Shown: positions 21,354 through 31,721, numbered from the stretch's first letter. The stretch is DNA of 64,000 bases from Isoetes taiwanensis (GCA_021234155.1 JAJEKV010000014.1:15906872-15970871), one strand, 5' to 3'. The notes: a model not told the origin generated them from the letters alone. Made by a program: numbers and translations.

Positions 21354-21393
21354 GCATATCCTAGGTATATTCCAGCATATACCTAGGATATGC
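21354..21393. repeat. Perfect 17-bp inverted repeat with 6-nt loop
   Basis: Left arm 21,354-21,370 (GCATATCCTAGGTATAT), loop tccagc, right arm 21,377-21,393 (ATATACCTAGGATATGC). The arms are exactly complementary. No T-run follows, and this is a eukaryotic context, so a Rho-type terminator is not implied. It sits just upstream of the 'gggtttgcccctttaggggcaaccc' block that also occurs near the glycosyltransferase copies. Confidence 0.9.
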
Positions 21394-21494
21394 CACAAAC
21401 CCACATAAGCGAGGGTTTGCCCCTTTAGGGGCAACCCAAAAATATGGGAAAAATTAATAATTTTACCTTAACTTTTTTCGAGACTGCACCAATC

Positions 21495-21960
21495 CTAGAG
21501 CTCTTTAGCCAAAAGCTAGAAAGTAAAAGAGTCAAATTTTGTATTTTTTAGCTAAACCACAGAAACTTTTAGAATGAATTTTGGGCTAGTTTAGCTAACA
21601 TCATTCTAGTTTATAAGAAATATATGATTAGTAATTTAGTTTCTAGCATTATAAATTAATTTGAGGCCTAGACTTGCTAGTTACCATTATATTAGAATGT
21701 TTTGACAAAGAAAATGACTAAAATAAGTGGAAACAATTGAGAAAAGGTATAGTAATTTGGCTTAATATTTTTCGTTGGCCACACCAGAGAAATTTTTCGG
21801 ATGATATTTGGGTTAGTTTAGCTAAATGCTAGAAAGTATGAGAGGAAAAATGTGTAGAGTTTAGCTAAACCACAGAAAGTTTTGGGATTAATATCGAGCA
21901 AGTTTAGCTAAAGTCATTCCGGCTAATAAGAAATATGCGATTAGTAATTTATTCCTTGAT
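21495..21960 (+). repeat. Diverged direct repeat, about 155 bp, period about 311
   Basis: The run from 'gctagaaagta' through 'tagctaaaccacagaaa' to 'ataagaaatat' and 'gattagtaattta' at about 21,510-21,645 recurs at 21,820-21,955 with substitutions. No coding content. The repeat ends where the inverted duplication (21,968 onward) begins. Confidence 0.65.
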
Positions 21961-22063
21961 GCCAACTTTATATGCTCATATAACAACTGCATTAGAGCTA
22001 AATAAAGTTTTTCCACAAATATTGGGACCAGAGATTACCTCAAGTACATGTCTGGATCAATAT

Positions 22064-22197
22064 CTACCTTGCATACAATGTCTATTCTCTATTCCACAAC
22101 TGTCTTAGTGGCTTGAACTCAAAGGAAGATCTACCTTGCATACAATGTCTATTCTCTATTCCACAACTGTCTTAGTGGCTTGAACTCAAAGGAAGAT
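22064..22197 (+). repeat. 67-bp tandem duplication
   Basis: Two exact copies of the unit starting 'ctaccttgcatacaatgt' at 22,064 and 22,131. The homologous position in the right arm of the inverted duplication (36,900-36,960) has a single copy, so the duplication is younger than the arms. Confidence 0.9.
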
Positions 22198-22949
22198 CAC
22201 AGAATGAATATCACCTGCTAATATTTCCTCCAAACATAGCCCATTTTAAGCTAATCCGATGATCTAGAAGCAAGCTAGCCGTAGAAGCTATGGAGTAGAA
22301 GGGTGCAGACATATCTAACAGGAGTATGGAGGTGGAACCTGAAGACGGGGGCACGTACTGGCATGCGCAAGCAGGCCATGCCTCGCCGAAGAAGAAAATC
22401 GGAATAAGCTTGGTAACGGATCAAGCTCTTCAATCGATCAAGCAATAAGGTATGCAATTTGATAGTTCCCAGCATATTCGAGCCAACCCGATCTAGAAAC
22501 AAAATGCAAAAACAACATCCCTTTTTTTTCTTCTATCTCTGCCCCTCCAAATGGCATATTCACTTCATATTCCATCCTCTACACTAATCTATGCTTTACA
22601 TTTGGGGCATTATATGCATATTCCATAAACTTCACAACCTCGCTTAGGGTTTGCCCTTCAGGCAACCCAAAAACCCTAAAAAGGCAAAATGTCTTCGTCC
22701 CAATGATTCGCTAATATTGGTACAAGTGGCGGATGGCGGAAATAACACGGTTAACCGTTGGAAGTCACAGGTCCCCATTTATTTATGCAGGAAGAAACAT
22801 CGACCCCATTGTTATATTGTCAACATCTGCATTTATTTTATTTCCTGCGGGATCAAGCGGCTGAGAATATGCCACATCAGCATCCGCAATCCAAGTCCTT
22901 AAAACGGCGTCTTTAAGACCTCGTTTGAATTCTATCCTTGGCTCTCAAA

Positions 22950-23453
22950 ATGGGATCTTACTTCGAAGAGCCAGATCTCGAACAAACTGCCTGCTATGGA
23001 TGCAAAGCAACCCCATTGTTGAAAAGAAAGGAGCAACAGAGGCCTTTGACCAGGTTCAAGCTTCGTTTTCGTTATTTCATTGTCAGCTTCATGGTATTCG
23101 CCCATATTGGTTCCTTCATAGCTTATCTCGGATTCAAATCCTCGCTGTATATAAGAGAATACAAAGCAATCCTATATTCTCCGTGGCTGCTGGTAATATT
23201 GCTATGCGAATATGGATATTTTCTCTGCAGCTTCATAGCATGCATTGATCTGTTATTGCCACCAAATATCAATCCCAAAGAACCACCTCCATTGTCAGGT
23301 GATGAAATGGATTATCCGACAGTGGACATCCTGTTGCCATGTTGCAAGGAACCAACTGAAGTTCCTGTAGATAGCATTTTGGCTGCATTGGCTATGGATT
23401 ATCCACAAGATAGATTTAAGGTATTAGTGTTAGATGATGGAGCAGATGATGGT
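22950..23453 (+). pseudogene. Truncated glycosyltransferase family 2 copy
   Basis: From ATG at 22,950 (MGSYFEEPDLEQ...) the frame reproduces the first 168 residues of the intact gene at 33.77-35.99 kb, including two N-terminal membrane segments and the start of the catalytic domain up to 'VLVLDDGADDG'. The motif with the first catalytic Asp is present but the DxD, TED and QxxRW motifs are absent. After about 23,453 the reading enters CACTA-derived sequence and soon ends. Only a few amino-acid changes separate it from the intact gene, so the duplication is recent. It cannot make an enzyme. Confidence 0.85.
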
Positions 23454-23465
23454 TCTTCTGGGTTT

Positions 23466-24330
23466 ACATATAAATCTTGACCAATACAAATTTCTTGCTC
23501 TAGAATGCCATCATCCCCATCAATATCAAGAAAAACAAACACCCCACTATTATTTATGTCCTCACCCCTGTCGTCCTCTTCATTTGTTAATGTTTCTTCC
23601 ATACCAATGCCTTCTACCTCAGCCACCAAGGGTACCTCACTCTCATCCTCCATACCTATTAACCGCTTCATAATCTCTTTGTTGCCGTGGATTGACATGC
23701 ATCACATATAGCCAATCTCGATCATTAGGTGCAAGATGTAGGTATACTTGTTCACACTTCTCTGGAAAAATATAAGGTTCGTTGTCTTCTGGAATCAACC
23801 GCTTGGAATTGATGAGCACTAAACCATTGGAATCTTGACGAAATGTGGCACCTTTGCCTCGTAATTGTGCATCGTACCATCTAATTCGAAACAAAGACTT
23901 TAGTAAAATTTCTAAAGTCAAGCTCTATTATTTGTTGTATCTTTCCAATATACTCAATGTCAGCCTCAATCATATTCTTGTCTTTTGCACTTGCACGACT
24001 TTCAACTATGAAAGTAGACATAACTCCACAGTCAAAAGTGACACAAACTTCATCCCTTTTTTGCACACGAAAATGTCGCCCATTGCAAATGTATCCATTG
24101 TATAGTGAAACCTACATATTACAGAAACGAAGTTAAGTCATTTTTACTAGAATGTATTAATAATAAAACTATCTTACCCATGCTGAAGGCCCATATGCGA
24201 TCTGCCTCTCCTCGTCGGTCACTGAACCAACTTCGTCCCTTATTGAAGCCAAGATTGTGTTTAAAAGCCAATCTTCGGGTACATGATCTGGTAGTCTCTC
24301 TAGCTCAAGAGGATATGTGGCTCGTGAATG
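23466..24330 (-). pseudogene. CACTA transposase C-terminal part (DUF4216-like)
   Basis: Minus-strand exons: 'LPDHVPEDWLLNTILASI' to 'AYGPSAW' with a donor near 24,178; acceptor near 24,114, then 'LYNGYICNGRHFRVQKRDE', 'GVMSTFIVESRA', 'YIGKIQQIIELDF'; and, after a short intron or shift, 'LFRIRWYDAQ', 'LVLINSKRLI', 'PEKCEQVYLHL', 'DWLYVMHVNPR'. This is the usual layout of the domain after the plant TNP2 transposase (YNGY.ING..F, IIELDY, L.NF.RLI, A.QVFYV). An acidic tail with 'DIDGDDG' follows, ending against the glycosyltransferase fragment at about 23,465. Confidence 0.7.
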
Positions 24331-24347
24331 TTGCCGAAATAATGCAG

Positions 24348-26110
24348 GTCCATTGCAACCAAAACAATTTGATGTCTATCTTTTGCCCCTAGTTGATGAA
24401 TTGCAACAATTATGGAAGGGGATCCCCATGGTTGATATCTCTAAAACCAAATCTAAGGAGCAAAAGTTTTTATTAAAGGCTATCTTAATGTGGACCATGC
24501 ATGACTATCCTGGCCTTAGCATATGTACAGTTATACATTTTTCTTTGTTTCCGTGGAGAATGATTTGTAATTATAATGTTATATTTGTAGGCTTGCAAAT
24601 AAAAGGGGAATATGCTTGTGTGCGTTGTGGTGGTCAAATCACCTCCAGATATTCTAAGTCTATGAAAAAAACGGTATATGAGGGCCATGAGAAATTTTTA
24701 CCTATGGATCATCCACTTCGAAAAGGGGCACACCGGGAAACTTGTATCCCAAAGTGCATGACCACAAAAGATTGGCAAAATGAATGGGGACGTGCAGAGG
24801 ACAAGGCGCGGGAGGAGGCTGAAGATGCATGTGCTTTATACGAAGGTCCCAATGACATCAAGATCAAGCCCCCCAAGGGTATGAAACGTCTTTCCATACT
24901 TTATGAGCTACCATATTGGTCAGAGTTGAAGTACACATCTCTCTTGGATCCTATGCACATCATAAAAAATGTTTCAGATTTGATATGGAAGCATATAGTG
25001 GGTAAGAAGAATACACTTGGTGCTCGAGATGATTGTTTACAGGTGTATCCCCGACGCAATGCTATCTTGAGGGACCCAAAATCTCGTCCACCATGGGTTA
25101 TGAGTAGTCAGAACATACATATTGTGCGAGAATCCATCAAGAAAGTGAGGATGCCAACTGTGTATTGCTCGTCATTTCAAAGGTGTTGGACAAAGGATAG
25201 TAAGTTAGCAGGACTCAAGTCCCATGACTACCACAAGTTGTTGGCGGTAAGTTATTATATTGCAAGTTTATGCCTAGTGCTTATTCATGTCAAGCATGTT
25301 TATACTTTCATTTATATAGGAGGTATTTTGTATTATTTATGCCGTTATGCTCATTCTTGCAGGAGGTTTTGCCCATAGTTCTATCAGACAGATTGCCTCC
25401 CAAGGTTTGTGAGCCTATTTATAAATTGGCCAAGCTATGCAAGTAAATTCAAATATATCTTTGGTTACCTTTGTTCCATGTTAGATATAGATTCTATGCA
25501 TTACAGATGGATATCATTGAAGGAGATCAACAGAAGTGACATCGAAAAATGAAAGAGTTATCTGCCGAAGTCTTATGCTTATTTGAGAAGGTGTTTCCAA
25601 CGAGTTTCTTTGATGTACAGGTCAGTCTTCAAAAGTCCTAGTTAACATAACTAATTATGTTAGCATATACTAGAACTATTATCAAACAAACATCTTAATC
25701 TAAATCACTTTCTTAGATTTCAATCAGATTTGTAATACATGTTTTGAGGCCCTGATATAGGTTCACCTACTCGTACATTTAGTCGATGACATTGATTGGG
25801 CAGGACCTATTTCTTATCGTTGGATGTTTTTTCTCGAACGATTTATGAAAGTTCTTAAAGACTTTGTTAGACAATTTGCCAAATCTGAGGGGAGCATGTG
25901 TGAGGGGTGGCTTGCTGAAGATTGCAAGTTTGTTGTATCAACATATCTTAATAATGTGGATAAAGAGGCAATGATATTTCTACAACTGTTACATAGCAAA
26001 GGGCGCACTTACAAACTAAACTCCATGAGCTTAGTGCGATCAAATTGTATATAGTACAAGAATGAGCAATGCATGTCCAAATGGGTGCAAAAGTACAATG
26101 AATTAAAGCA
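24348..26110 (+). pseudogene. CACTA TNP2-type transposase, central part (inverted)
   Basis: Plus-strand exons begin at 24,348 after the acceptor 'aataatgcag'. They read 'FDVYLLPLVDELQQLWKGI', 'AILMWTMHDYPGLS', then after an intron 'GEYACVRCGGQI', 'HEKFLPMDHPLRK', 'SILYELPYWSELKYTSLLDP', 'MHIIKNVSDLIWKHIVG', and further on 'DIDWAGPISYRWMFFLERFM' and 'SEGSMCEGWLAEDC'. These are signature blocks of plant Tnp2 (transposase_21): D.YL.PL.DEL..LW, LLWTI.DFPA, DHPFR, HN.MDVMHIEKN, GGPVQYRWMYP.ER. The strand is opposite to the parts on both sides. Frame breaks occur near 25,378 and 26,054. Confidence 0.75.
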
Positions 26111-26195
26111 AGCGAGAGCATTAGATTTAGTCAATCATTGTAAGATTTCATGCATATATATGAAAAATTTGTTAATGAGTGGCAAAAGTGAAAAC

Positions 26196-26745
26196 CTGGA
26201 ATAATCATACTCAACATGATATGTCCCCGTTTAATAGATTCCTCTGGAGGTATATTGTAATTTACAAGCATGACTGGCCAAGTAGACCATGAGGCAGCCC
26301 GTTGTGAAAAAGGATTAAAACCATCCGTTGCAAGACCAAAGTGAACATGTCTAGGTTCCTTTTCAAATTCTGACCATCTTTCATGAATAAATCTCCAAGC
26401 CTCAGAATCAACAGGAATGCGCATGACTCCATCTGAACTACGTTGACTCGCATGCCATCCCATTAAGGTAGCATTTTCCTTTCTTCGAAAGATGTGGGAG
26501 AGTCTAGGAATTATAGGAAAATAGCGCAATACCTTGTGTGGGATGGCGGAGCCTTGGACATCACTACGATACCTCGATTCATTGCATTTAGGGCATTTTA
26601 CCATGTCTTTAGTGTCCTTATAATACAAGGTACACTCATTTGGACATACATAAATACTTTCATACTCAAAACCAAGTGCCTTTATGAGTTTTCGTGCTTC
26701 ATCACGACTAGAAGGAACCTCGTTGCCAGAGAGCAATATTCTATT
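26196..26745 (-). pseudogene. CACTA TNP2-type transposase, N-terminal part
   Basis: Minus-strand reading from about 26,745 gives 'LIKALGFEYESIYVCPNECT', 'KDMVKCPKCNESRY', 'IPHKVLRYFPIIPRLSHIFR', 'DGVMRIPVDSEAW', 'EPRHVHFGLATDGFNPF', 'STWPVMLVNYNIPPE' and 'GHIMLSMIIPG'. These are the N-terminal Tnp2 motifs (I..C.N.C.L, C..C...RY, R.LRYFP..PRLQRL, R.VRLGLATDGFNPF, W.V.L..YNLPP, LS.LIPGP). The exon ends at a donor CCAG|GTTTTC at 26,196, whose natural acceptor is now on the other strand at 24,347. The first 16 codons of the open frame above 26,750 belong to the neighbouring LTR fragment, not to this gene. Confidence 0.8.
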
Positions 26746-26750
26746 GACGG

Positions 26751-27285
26751 ACTGGGGAGATGCAACCCGAAGTAGTCTCGACAGGTGATACCACAAGATT
26801 GCGTATCCGAAAGGCTAGAGTCATGCCCCCGATCTAGCCCATCTGCAAAGTATGCACAGGGGGAGGGGCGGATGGAGTGGTCAACCCTGGCCATTGTCTC
26901 AAGCCAGCCCCGCCATTGTTATGACTCGGTCTGCTCTATCTTGAGGCCTAGTCGTCAGTCTATCTCCCCATGAGTCTGAGCCTTGGGTAGGAGCTCTCAT
27001 ATTTTACGGGATGTGTTTATCTCTATTGTATCTATGGATGTATGGATGTGCTACCCTTCGAGGTAGTTCGATGTATTGCTATTGCTAGTACTGACATTGT
27101 TATGCTTCCGCTGATATAGGAGTCCATAGGGGAAGGGCGCGCAAGACACCTTCGTGTCCCCTTCCCGCACTAAAGGTACCATGGAGTGCGGGATAGACGG
27201 AGGGCCCATGCGGTCGAAGGACCGGATGGGGGATTTCCTGCGAAGTGTACGGCCGGGCGCCGTATATTTTGTAGGGAGCATCACA
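26751..27285 (+). repeat. LTR 3' fragment related to the chromovirus LTR
   Basis: The block from 'gactggggagatgcaaccc' (26,751) through 'tgcacagggggaggggcgga', 'cttgggtaggag', 'gcttccgc' and 'ggggga..cctg' to 'gggagcatcaca' (27,285) follows the order of 48,326-48,848 in the 3' LTR of the chromovirus, with moderate divergence. Its 5' part is missing at the CACTA junction. No internal retroelement coding sequence adjoins it, so it is a broken solo-type LTR. Confidence 0.7.
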
Positions 27286-27469
27286 ATCATTCCTAGTATT
27301 CTCTTATTCCTAGTATTGTGAATTTGAGAAATATAATAGCTGTCCCGAACCAGACTGCAAATACTATGATGCAACATGCTCGAACTATTCTTGTTGAACC
27401 AGATAACTCTTGTGTTTGAGATGAGTTTGCCCAGCTGAAATGATGCCTCTATTACAAATGCTGGATCAC

Positions 27470-27720
27470 TTTCCCTTGGCCTTCATTATACTGCAAGTGG
27501 GGGAGATAAAATTGTTGGGTATTCTGATTCTGATTGGGCTAGTGCTTCTTACGTCAAGTTAACCTCAGCGAAATCTTGCCTTAAATGCAAGGTTCCCCTT
27601 TTTTTGGCTATATAAGCAGAAGAGTTCTTTATTTACGGCATCAGCTCATTTTTGGAGCATTTTTGGACGGACCAGCAAATGGCCATGCCATTTCTACTGC
27701 ATATGAACATCTTATGCACC
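27470..27720 (+). mobile_element. Possible Copia RNase H fragment
   Basis: A plus-strand reading near 27,480-27,600 gives 'LHYTASGGDKIVGYSDSDWA' followed by 'KSCLKCKVPLF'. Ty1/copia polyproteins have 'L.Y......L.GY.DSDWAG....R.S..G'. The match is short and stops interrupt it soon after, so this is a weak call. Confidence 0.35.
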
Positions 27721-27833
27721 TCCAATGGACCAGCGAATCGCCAACAAAACCTTTACCTTGATCTCTGATCCATTTGATAATGTATTTCATGATATTTGCA
27801 GAGTAGTTCCAAAACAATGCTCAGACAGCATAC

Positions 27834-27911
27834 CTGTGTCCGACGAGAAGATGGACTACTGAATGCAAGTAGCTTGTTAGGGACCATCCAGTTTAGATCT
27901 CCATTCTCCAC
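27834..27911 (-). pseudogene. Isolated exon resembling Cdc14-type phosphatase
   Basis: A 78-nt minus-strand exon with a clean acceptor (ttctcag, 27,912) and donor (CAG|GTATGC, 27,833) encodes 26 residues in phase 0, beginning 'VENGDLNWMVPNKLLAFSSP'. Cdc14 dual-specificity phosphatases have a 'VENGD.NWI.PGK.LAF..P' segment before their catalytic domain. No neighbouring exon with the CX5R active site was found downstream, where retroelement debris begins. It may be part of a broken gene or one with very long introns. Family assignment is from memory of this short motif only. Confidence 0.45.
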
Positions 27912-28396
27912 CTGAGAAGCAATTAAGGGAATTGAGTACATACATGGCACAGGATATGCACACTATTCTAAAACATGAAATACAAGGGACCAAATACAGC
28001 CAAGAACAACCATAGAATACAGCAATCAGAACATTGAAATGACCCTTTCAATATGGAAAACTACCAACATTGCTTCATGCAACGAAATACGGCATATCAT
28101 AAAGAAATTCAACGGCATAAGTTTATATAGTAAATCAAATAAAGAAGGCTGAAATCTTTGTGGATCCCAAGACAGAAATCTAAGTCAAGCTTGACAAGGC
28201 AATGTTTGGCTTTACTCTGTGAAGAATCACAAATTTCTCCATATATTAAACTTATAATGTCTGCCTAGACACGTAATCTTCATATTTAGCTCTGTAACTC
28301 GGTCCAGTTTCTCTGCCAAATAAAAGCGTTGACTTAAGAGAGTCCAAAGAATACATAAAGAAGACAAATAGAAAAAATATGCATGCCATATTGAAC

Positions 28397-28529
28397 TTAA
28401 TCACCAGTAGGCAAGTGAATTCCCCCCCTTTCAAAGTCTATCGGCTCTTTTGGCTTCCTCTGTTGTCAATGAATTTGATGTCTCAGCCTTCGCCACAGCA
28501 TCATATAAGGTGGAATTTGTATTGAGTTG
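28397..28529 (-). pseudogene. Exon fragment resembling M3A metallopeptidase (mitochondrial intermediate peptidase-like)
   Basis: A minus-strand segment after an acceptor (gttgcag, 28,530) reads 'QLNTNSTLYDAVAKAE', 'LTTEEAKRADR' and, one base out of phase, 'DFERGGIHLPTGD'. The plant M3A mitochondrial intermediate peptidase has 'LY.A..KAE....LT.EA.R.A..LR.DFE.GGIHL' before its HEXXH domain. No other exon of the gene was recognised nearby. The frameshift in a G-run points to a pseudogene fragment. Confidence 0.45.
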
Positions 28530-30225
28530 CTGCAACGAAAAATAAAGTCAGATATAGGTCATTAAAGATAAGTAAATCTGGATATACATCAACCTGGAAG
28601 AATGTGGAGCCGGGCAGAATAAAGACAAATAAAGACAGTCCTAAGACTTGCCTCATTCTGCGGAATTTCAAAAAACATGATCTCTGCTTATTGCTCTCAT
28701 TGACTCCTCATTCTTTCTGTTGATACTAATCAAACTTAAATACAAAGATGAATGCTGCATGTTACTATAATCTAGTCATAATTGAAAAGTTTGTAAGCAG
28801 ATTAAGGAGCTATAAGACCCACAAAAGCCTTGAAAATTGGAACAAAAACAATAACCCAGGGGTCTTAAAAAGAAAAAGCCATTACAGTTAATGCAAAAGG
28901 CTGCCTAATTTTCAAGATCCCTAGTGACCATTATTTCCTCCTTTGCCACATTTGGGATTTCATACCCACTTACTACAGAAGAGGCTATTTCCCCTGATCA
29001 TGTTGCCAGTCGTTAATGTCTGTTCTTATTTAATTAATAACATCCTAAATACCTTCTAATAGAAAAAACTGAAATGAAAGCATTATATTGTTCTGTAATG
29101 GATAGATCTTCAGCTTATAAGAGCACAATAAGTAGTGTAATAAAGACAATTACGTGTAAGTAGTTGTATAACTTCTAGCATGTGAATGCACGTCGTGATG
29201 ACATGGACACAAAATCCTGAGATCTGATATTTGTCATCTGAGAAGAAGTGCAGTTGCAGGAGTGGCCTTAAGATTTTTAGTCTGTCCCAGGGTCGACAAT
29301 GGCAAAGTGCTTTGGAGAATATCTGACCAATACCCTTGTTAAGATAGAATGAAATATATCAATAAATTGGGTGAATTTCCTTTAAAGATGAACCACAATC
29401 TGTGGCTTAAACCAAGAATGCCAAATAATGCCAATTTATTTTGCATCAGCTTGACCAACTCCATTGCATTTTGTTATTCGTTTCCAACTTTGAATTGAGG
29501 GCTTGTGACTCAGTATGAACAAACCAATATCCATTTTCACTTTGCATCCTAGCATCGGACATTCCAAACGTGCCATTTCAAGATAGATCTCAGACTTTCC
29601 AACCTGAAATCTGAAATCTAGCCCAGCATCCGTCACGTTTGTTCATTCAATGAATATCTTTTTTTCTACATCACTTCAAATTTGGACTGCACTCGGACCC
29701 AATTTGATCACTTGGGAAGGGTCGGGTTTAGGGTTTAGGACACGAAAAAATGATCTATGCAATAGGTCAATACAAATTACAAATATACAAAGAAACAATT
29801 ACAAATAGTAAATAAAGGAAGAACCTTGTACTTCCGGAACATGAAATATAAGCTCCCTCCTATATCTTGCCAGAAATTAGCCCATTCACTCCGTGCAATA
29901 TGAAATGCTCATCCCGCCAAACATCTAAACCCTTTTCGTGCACGTCTGCATTCAAAATCCATGAAACCATATTTTACTCCTATGTATATGATACGAAACT
30001 ACTTAAAAAAAACACCATATTGTTAACGCACATGGTCTATACGGATTATATAGAGTGAAACCCCCGGGTATCTATTACATACTACAACCATTGCAATTCA
30101 ATACAAAATGTTCCAATTAACATAATAATAACTTCGCAACCATGGCAACATAGATAACAACCAATATTCCTCTGGGTCTGAGCATGGTCAACTCGGCTGA
30201 TCAGGCCAATGACATAGAGGGGGGT
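28530..30225. other. No gene recognised
   Basis: AT-rich sequence with short frames only. From about 29,690 the text ('gggtcgggtttagggtttagga') looks like retroelement UTR leading into the repeat at 30,230. Confidence 0.45.
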
Positions 30226-30229
30226 AAAT

Positions 30230-30700
30230 CACGTGTGTACATACCCATCCACGCTGCGTCCAGCATTGGAGAACCACTTAACTGTGCAAGACATTGTACC
30301 CTAAGGTACTGACGCCCGATGTTCCAAATAAACCATTCACATATCATTGTGCAATAATCGCGAGTCTAGACCATCGCACCTAGACTCCCGCCTCAGAGGA
30401 TTATATCATAGAGCATTCCAATATTATTATAGCACTTTGCATAAAAATATATCATAGCATATTCTAACAAGGGATTCTCAATGTCAACCAAATTGTGTAG
30501 CAAACCATAATGCCATATTAGTGGGTAACCAACCACACCAAGATACATCCCCAAAACATGCTTTTAAATAATCCATGCATGCATAATTGTACTTTACTAA
30601 GCCAACCAAATCAGAGACATGATAAATCATAATTACTTTAATTAAATGCAACATTAACAACAAGCTACATTGACAATAGTAAGTATGATCCCATCCTCCT
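30230..30700. repeat. Diverged LTR-like dispersed repeat, copy 2
   Basis: Partner of 1-480; the shared blocks are described there. Here the preceding sequence includes 'ggagaaccactt', also present as 'cgagaaccacttc' near 1,290 but on the other side, so the two copies differ in arrangement or belong to different parts of a longer element. Confidence 0.35.
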
Positions 30701-31360
30701 AGAACGATTAAATCACCGACATGATATACTTGTAAGGACCAACAACCTAAGCCAATTTAATAACATCATCCACCCGTAATACAATTATGTGTGTTAAACT
30801 CATCAATTTCTCAGCTATTCAGAATCAATCTTCACGATATGAGTATATAAAAACCACAGATGATAATCTAAAAGCACTACTTTTCCTTCTCTTTTACATT
30901 CAAGAATCTGTCTTTGATTATGTTAGTTCAATTCGGATCATGCCTCAATCCATTAAATCTACAAACCATCATCAAAGCTCATTAAGCTTTCCCAAAACTA
31001 CGTCAACGAAAACATACACATCACAAGAACCCCATGTGTAAGACTTGGACCCCCACTTGGAAATACTTTGCTCCTTCTCCTTGGTTCAATTCTGATCAAT
31101 CTGGTGCAAGCGCATCCTCCACAACAAAAAAAGTTTCTTTTCCATAGAAAACTCCATCCCAAGAAGTCTAGAATAATATTGTTGTACTTACATAAAACAA
31201 TGACCTTGCATGCATGCACACACTGCATGCATGGACACACATTGCATGCATGTATTCCTAGCGCATAATCATTTATTTCACCATTGAAAATGCACTCTTA
31301 TATAACGGTAACGTTACTTATATCTTCATGTTAGTGCTAAGACGCTACCAGTGTCTCGGG

Positions 31361-31472
31361 AACACGCCACTCAGTCCACTCGAGCGGTCTCCCATGGGTC
31401 CGTTACAATCTCTCCCAACACGCCACTCAGTCCACTCGAGCGGTCTCCCATGGGTCCGTTACAATCTCTCCC
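31361..31472 (+). repeat. 56-bp tandem duplication
   Basis: Two near-exact units starting 'aacacgccactcagtcc' at 31,361 and 31,417. They form the left edge of the SINE-like unit that follows. Confidence 0.9.
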
Positions 31473-31690
31473 ACTAGAACTATGCTCGTCCTCGAGCATT
31501 ACAATACCATAGACCACATCATCCCGTGGTATCCAAGATCATGTCATGACCTACCATCCAACTGTATTTCGTCATACTTGCCCCCATGGAGACTCGAACT
31601 CGTGCCCTGCTCTGGTACCAAATGTAGCATTCCTAACCGACATGCTCTTAGCCAACTGGGCAATACTGTCTAGACGTTTATGAGTAGTCG
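31473..31690 (-). mobile_element. tRNA-derived SINE-like unit, copy 1
   Basis: On the minus strand an A-box-like TGGCTAAGAGC (31,654-31,644) is followed, 43 bases later, by a B-box-like AGTTCGAGTC (31,600-31,591). These match RNA polymerase III internal promoter consensus (TRGYNNARNNG and GGTTCGANTCC). The surrounding block, including 'gacgtttatgagtagtcgct', is repeated at 31,722-31,985. No mature cloverleaf can be drawn, so it is tRNA-derived rather than a tRNA gene. Confidence 0.45.
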
Positions 31691-31721
31691 CTTCTACCCA
31701 TTTATGCCGATGTCTCCGTTA

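Larger units (their letters stand above)
21968..23453 (+). repeat. Inverted duplication, left arm (glycosyltransferase 5' half)
   Basis: This arm matches 35,490-37,047 in reverse complement, from 'actttatatgctcatataac' through the promoter, 5' UTR and the first 168 codons of the glycosyltransferase exon. Identity is high by eye, with scattered substitutions. The match stops sharply at 'gatgatggtt' (about 23,453), inside exon 1, where CACTA-derived sequence begins without any CACTA terminus. The arm carries a 67-bp tandem duplication that the right arm lacks, and lacks the 204-bp insertion found in the right arm. Confidence 0.85.
23454..26750 (-). mobile_element. CACTA (En/Spm) element remnant with inverted middle
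   Basis: Three parts of one transposase gene lie here. The N-terminal part is on minus (26,745-26,196), the central part on plus (24,348-26,110), and the DUF4216-like C-terminal part on minus (24,330-23,466). In an intact element all would be collinear. No CACTA terminal repeat is visible at either edge: the left edge abuts the truncated glycosyltransferase and the right edge abuts an LTR fragment at about 26,751. The element is therefore a rearranged, immobile remnant. Confidence 0.75.

Noticed and set aside
23434-23711. Plus-strand Ser/Pro-rich frames
   Set aside because: They are the antisense of the acidic tail of the CACTA C-terminal part.
24315-26196. Two separate CACTA elements in opposite orientation
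   Set aside because: The intron donor and acceptor match in phase across the strands and the three parts cover the gene once without overlap, so a single inverted element is simpler.
23454-26750. A simple CACTA insertion into glycosyltransferase exon 1
   Set aside because: No CACTA terminal repeat or 3-bp target duplication occurs at 23,453, and no continuation of exon 1 is found after 26,750; a rearrangement breakpoint fits better.
26751-26796. The first 16 codons of the minus-strand TNP2 open frame
   Set aside because: They overlap sequence shared with the chromovirus LTR, so they are LTR antisense fused by chance to the transposase frame.
31591-31654. A functional tRNA gene
   Set aside because: A and B boxes exist but acceptor and anticodon stems cannot be paired, and the block is repeated with a deletion, so it is a SINE-like relic.
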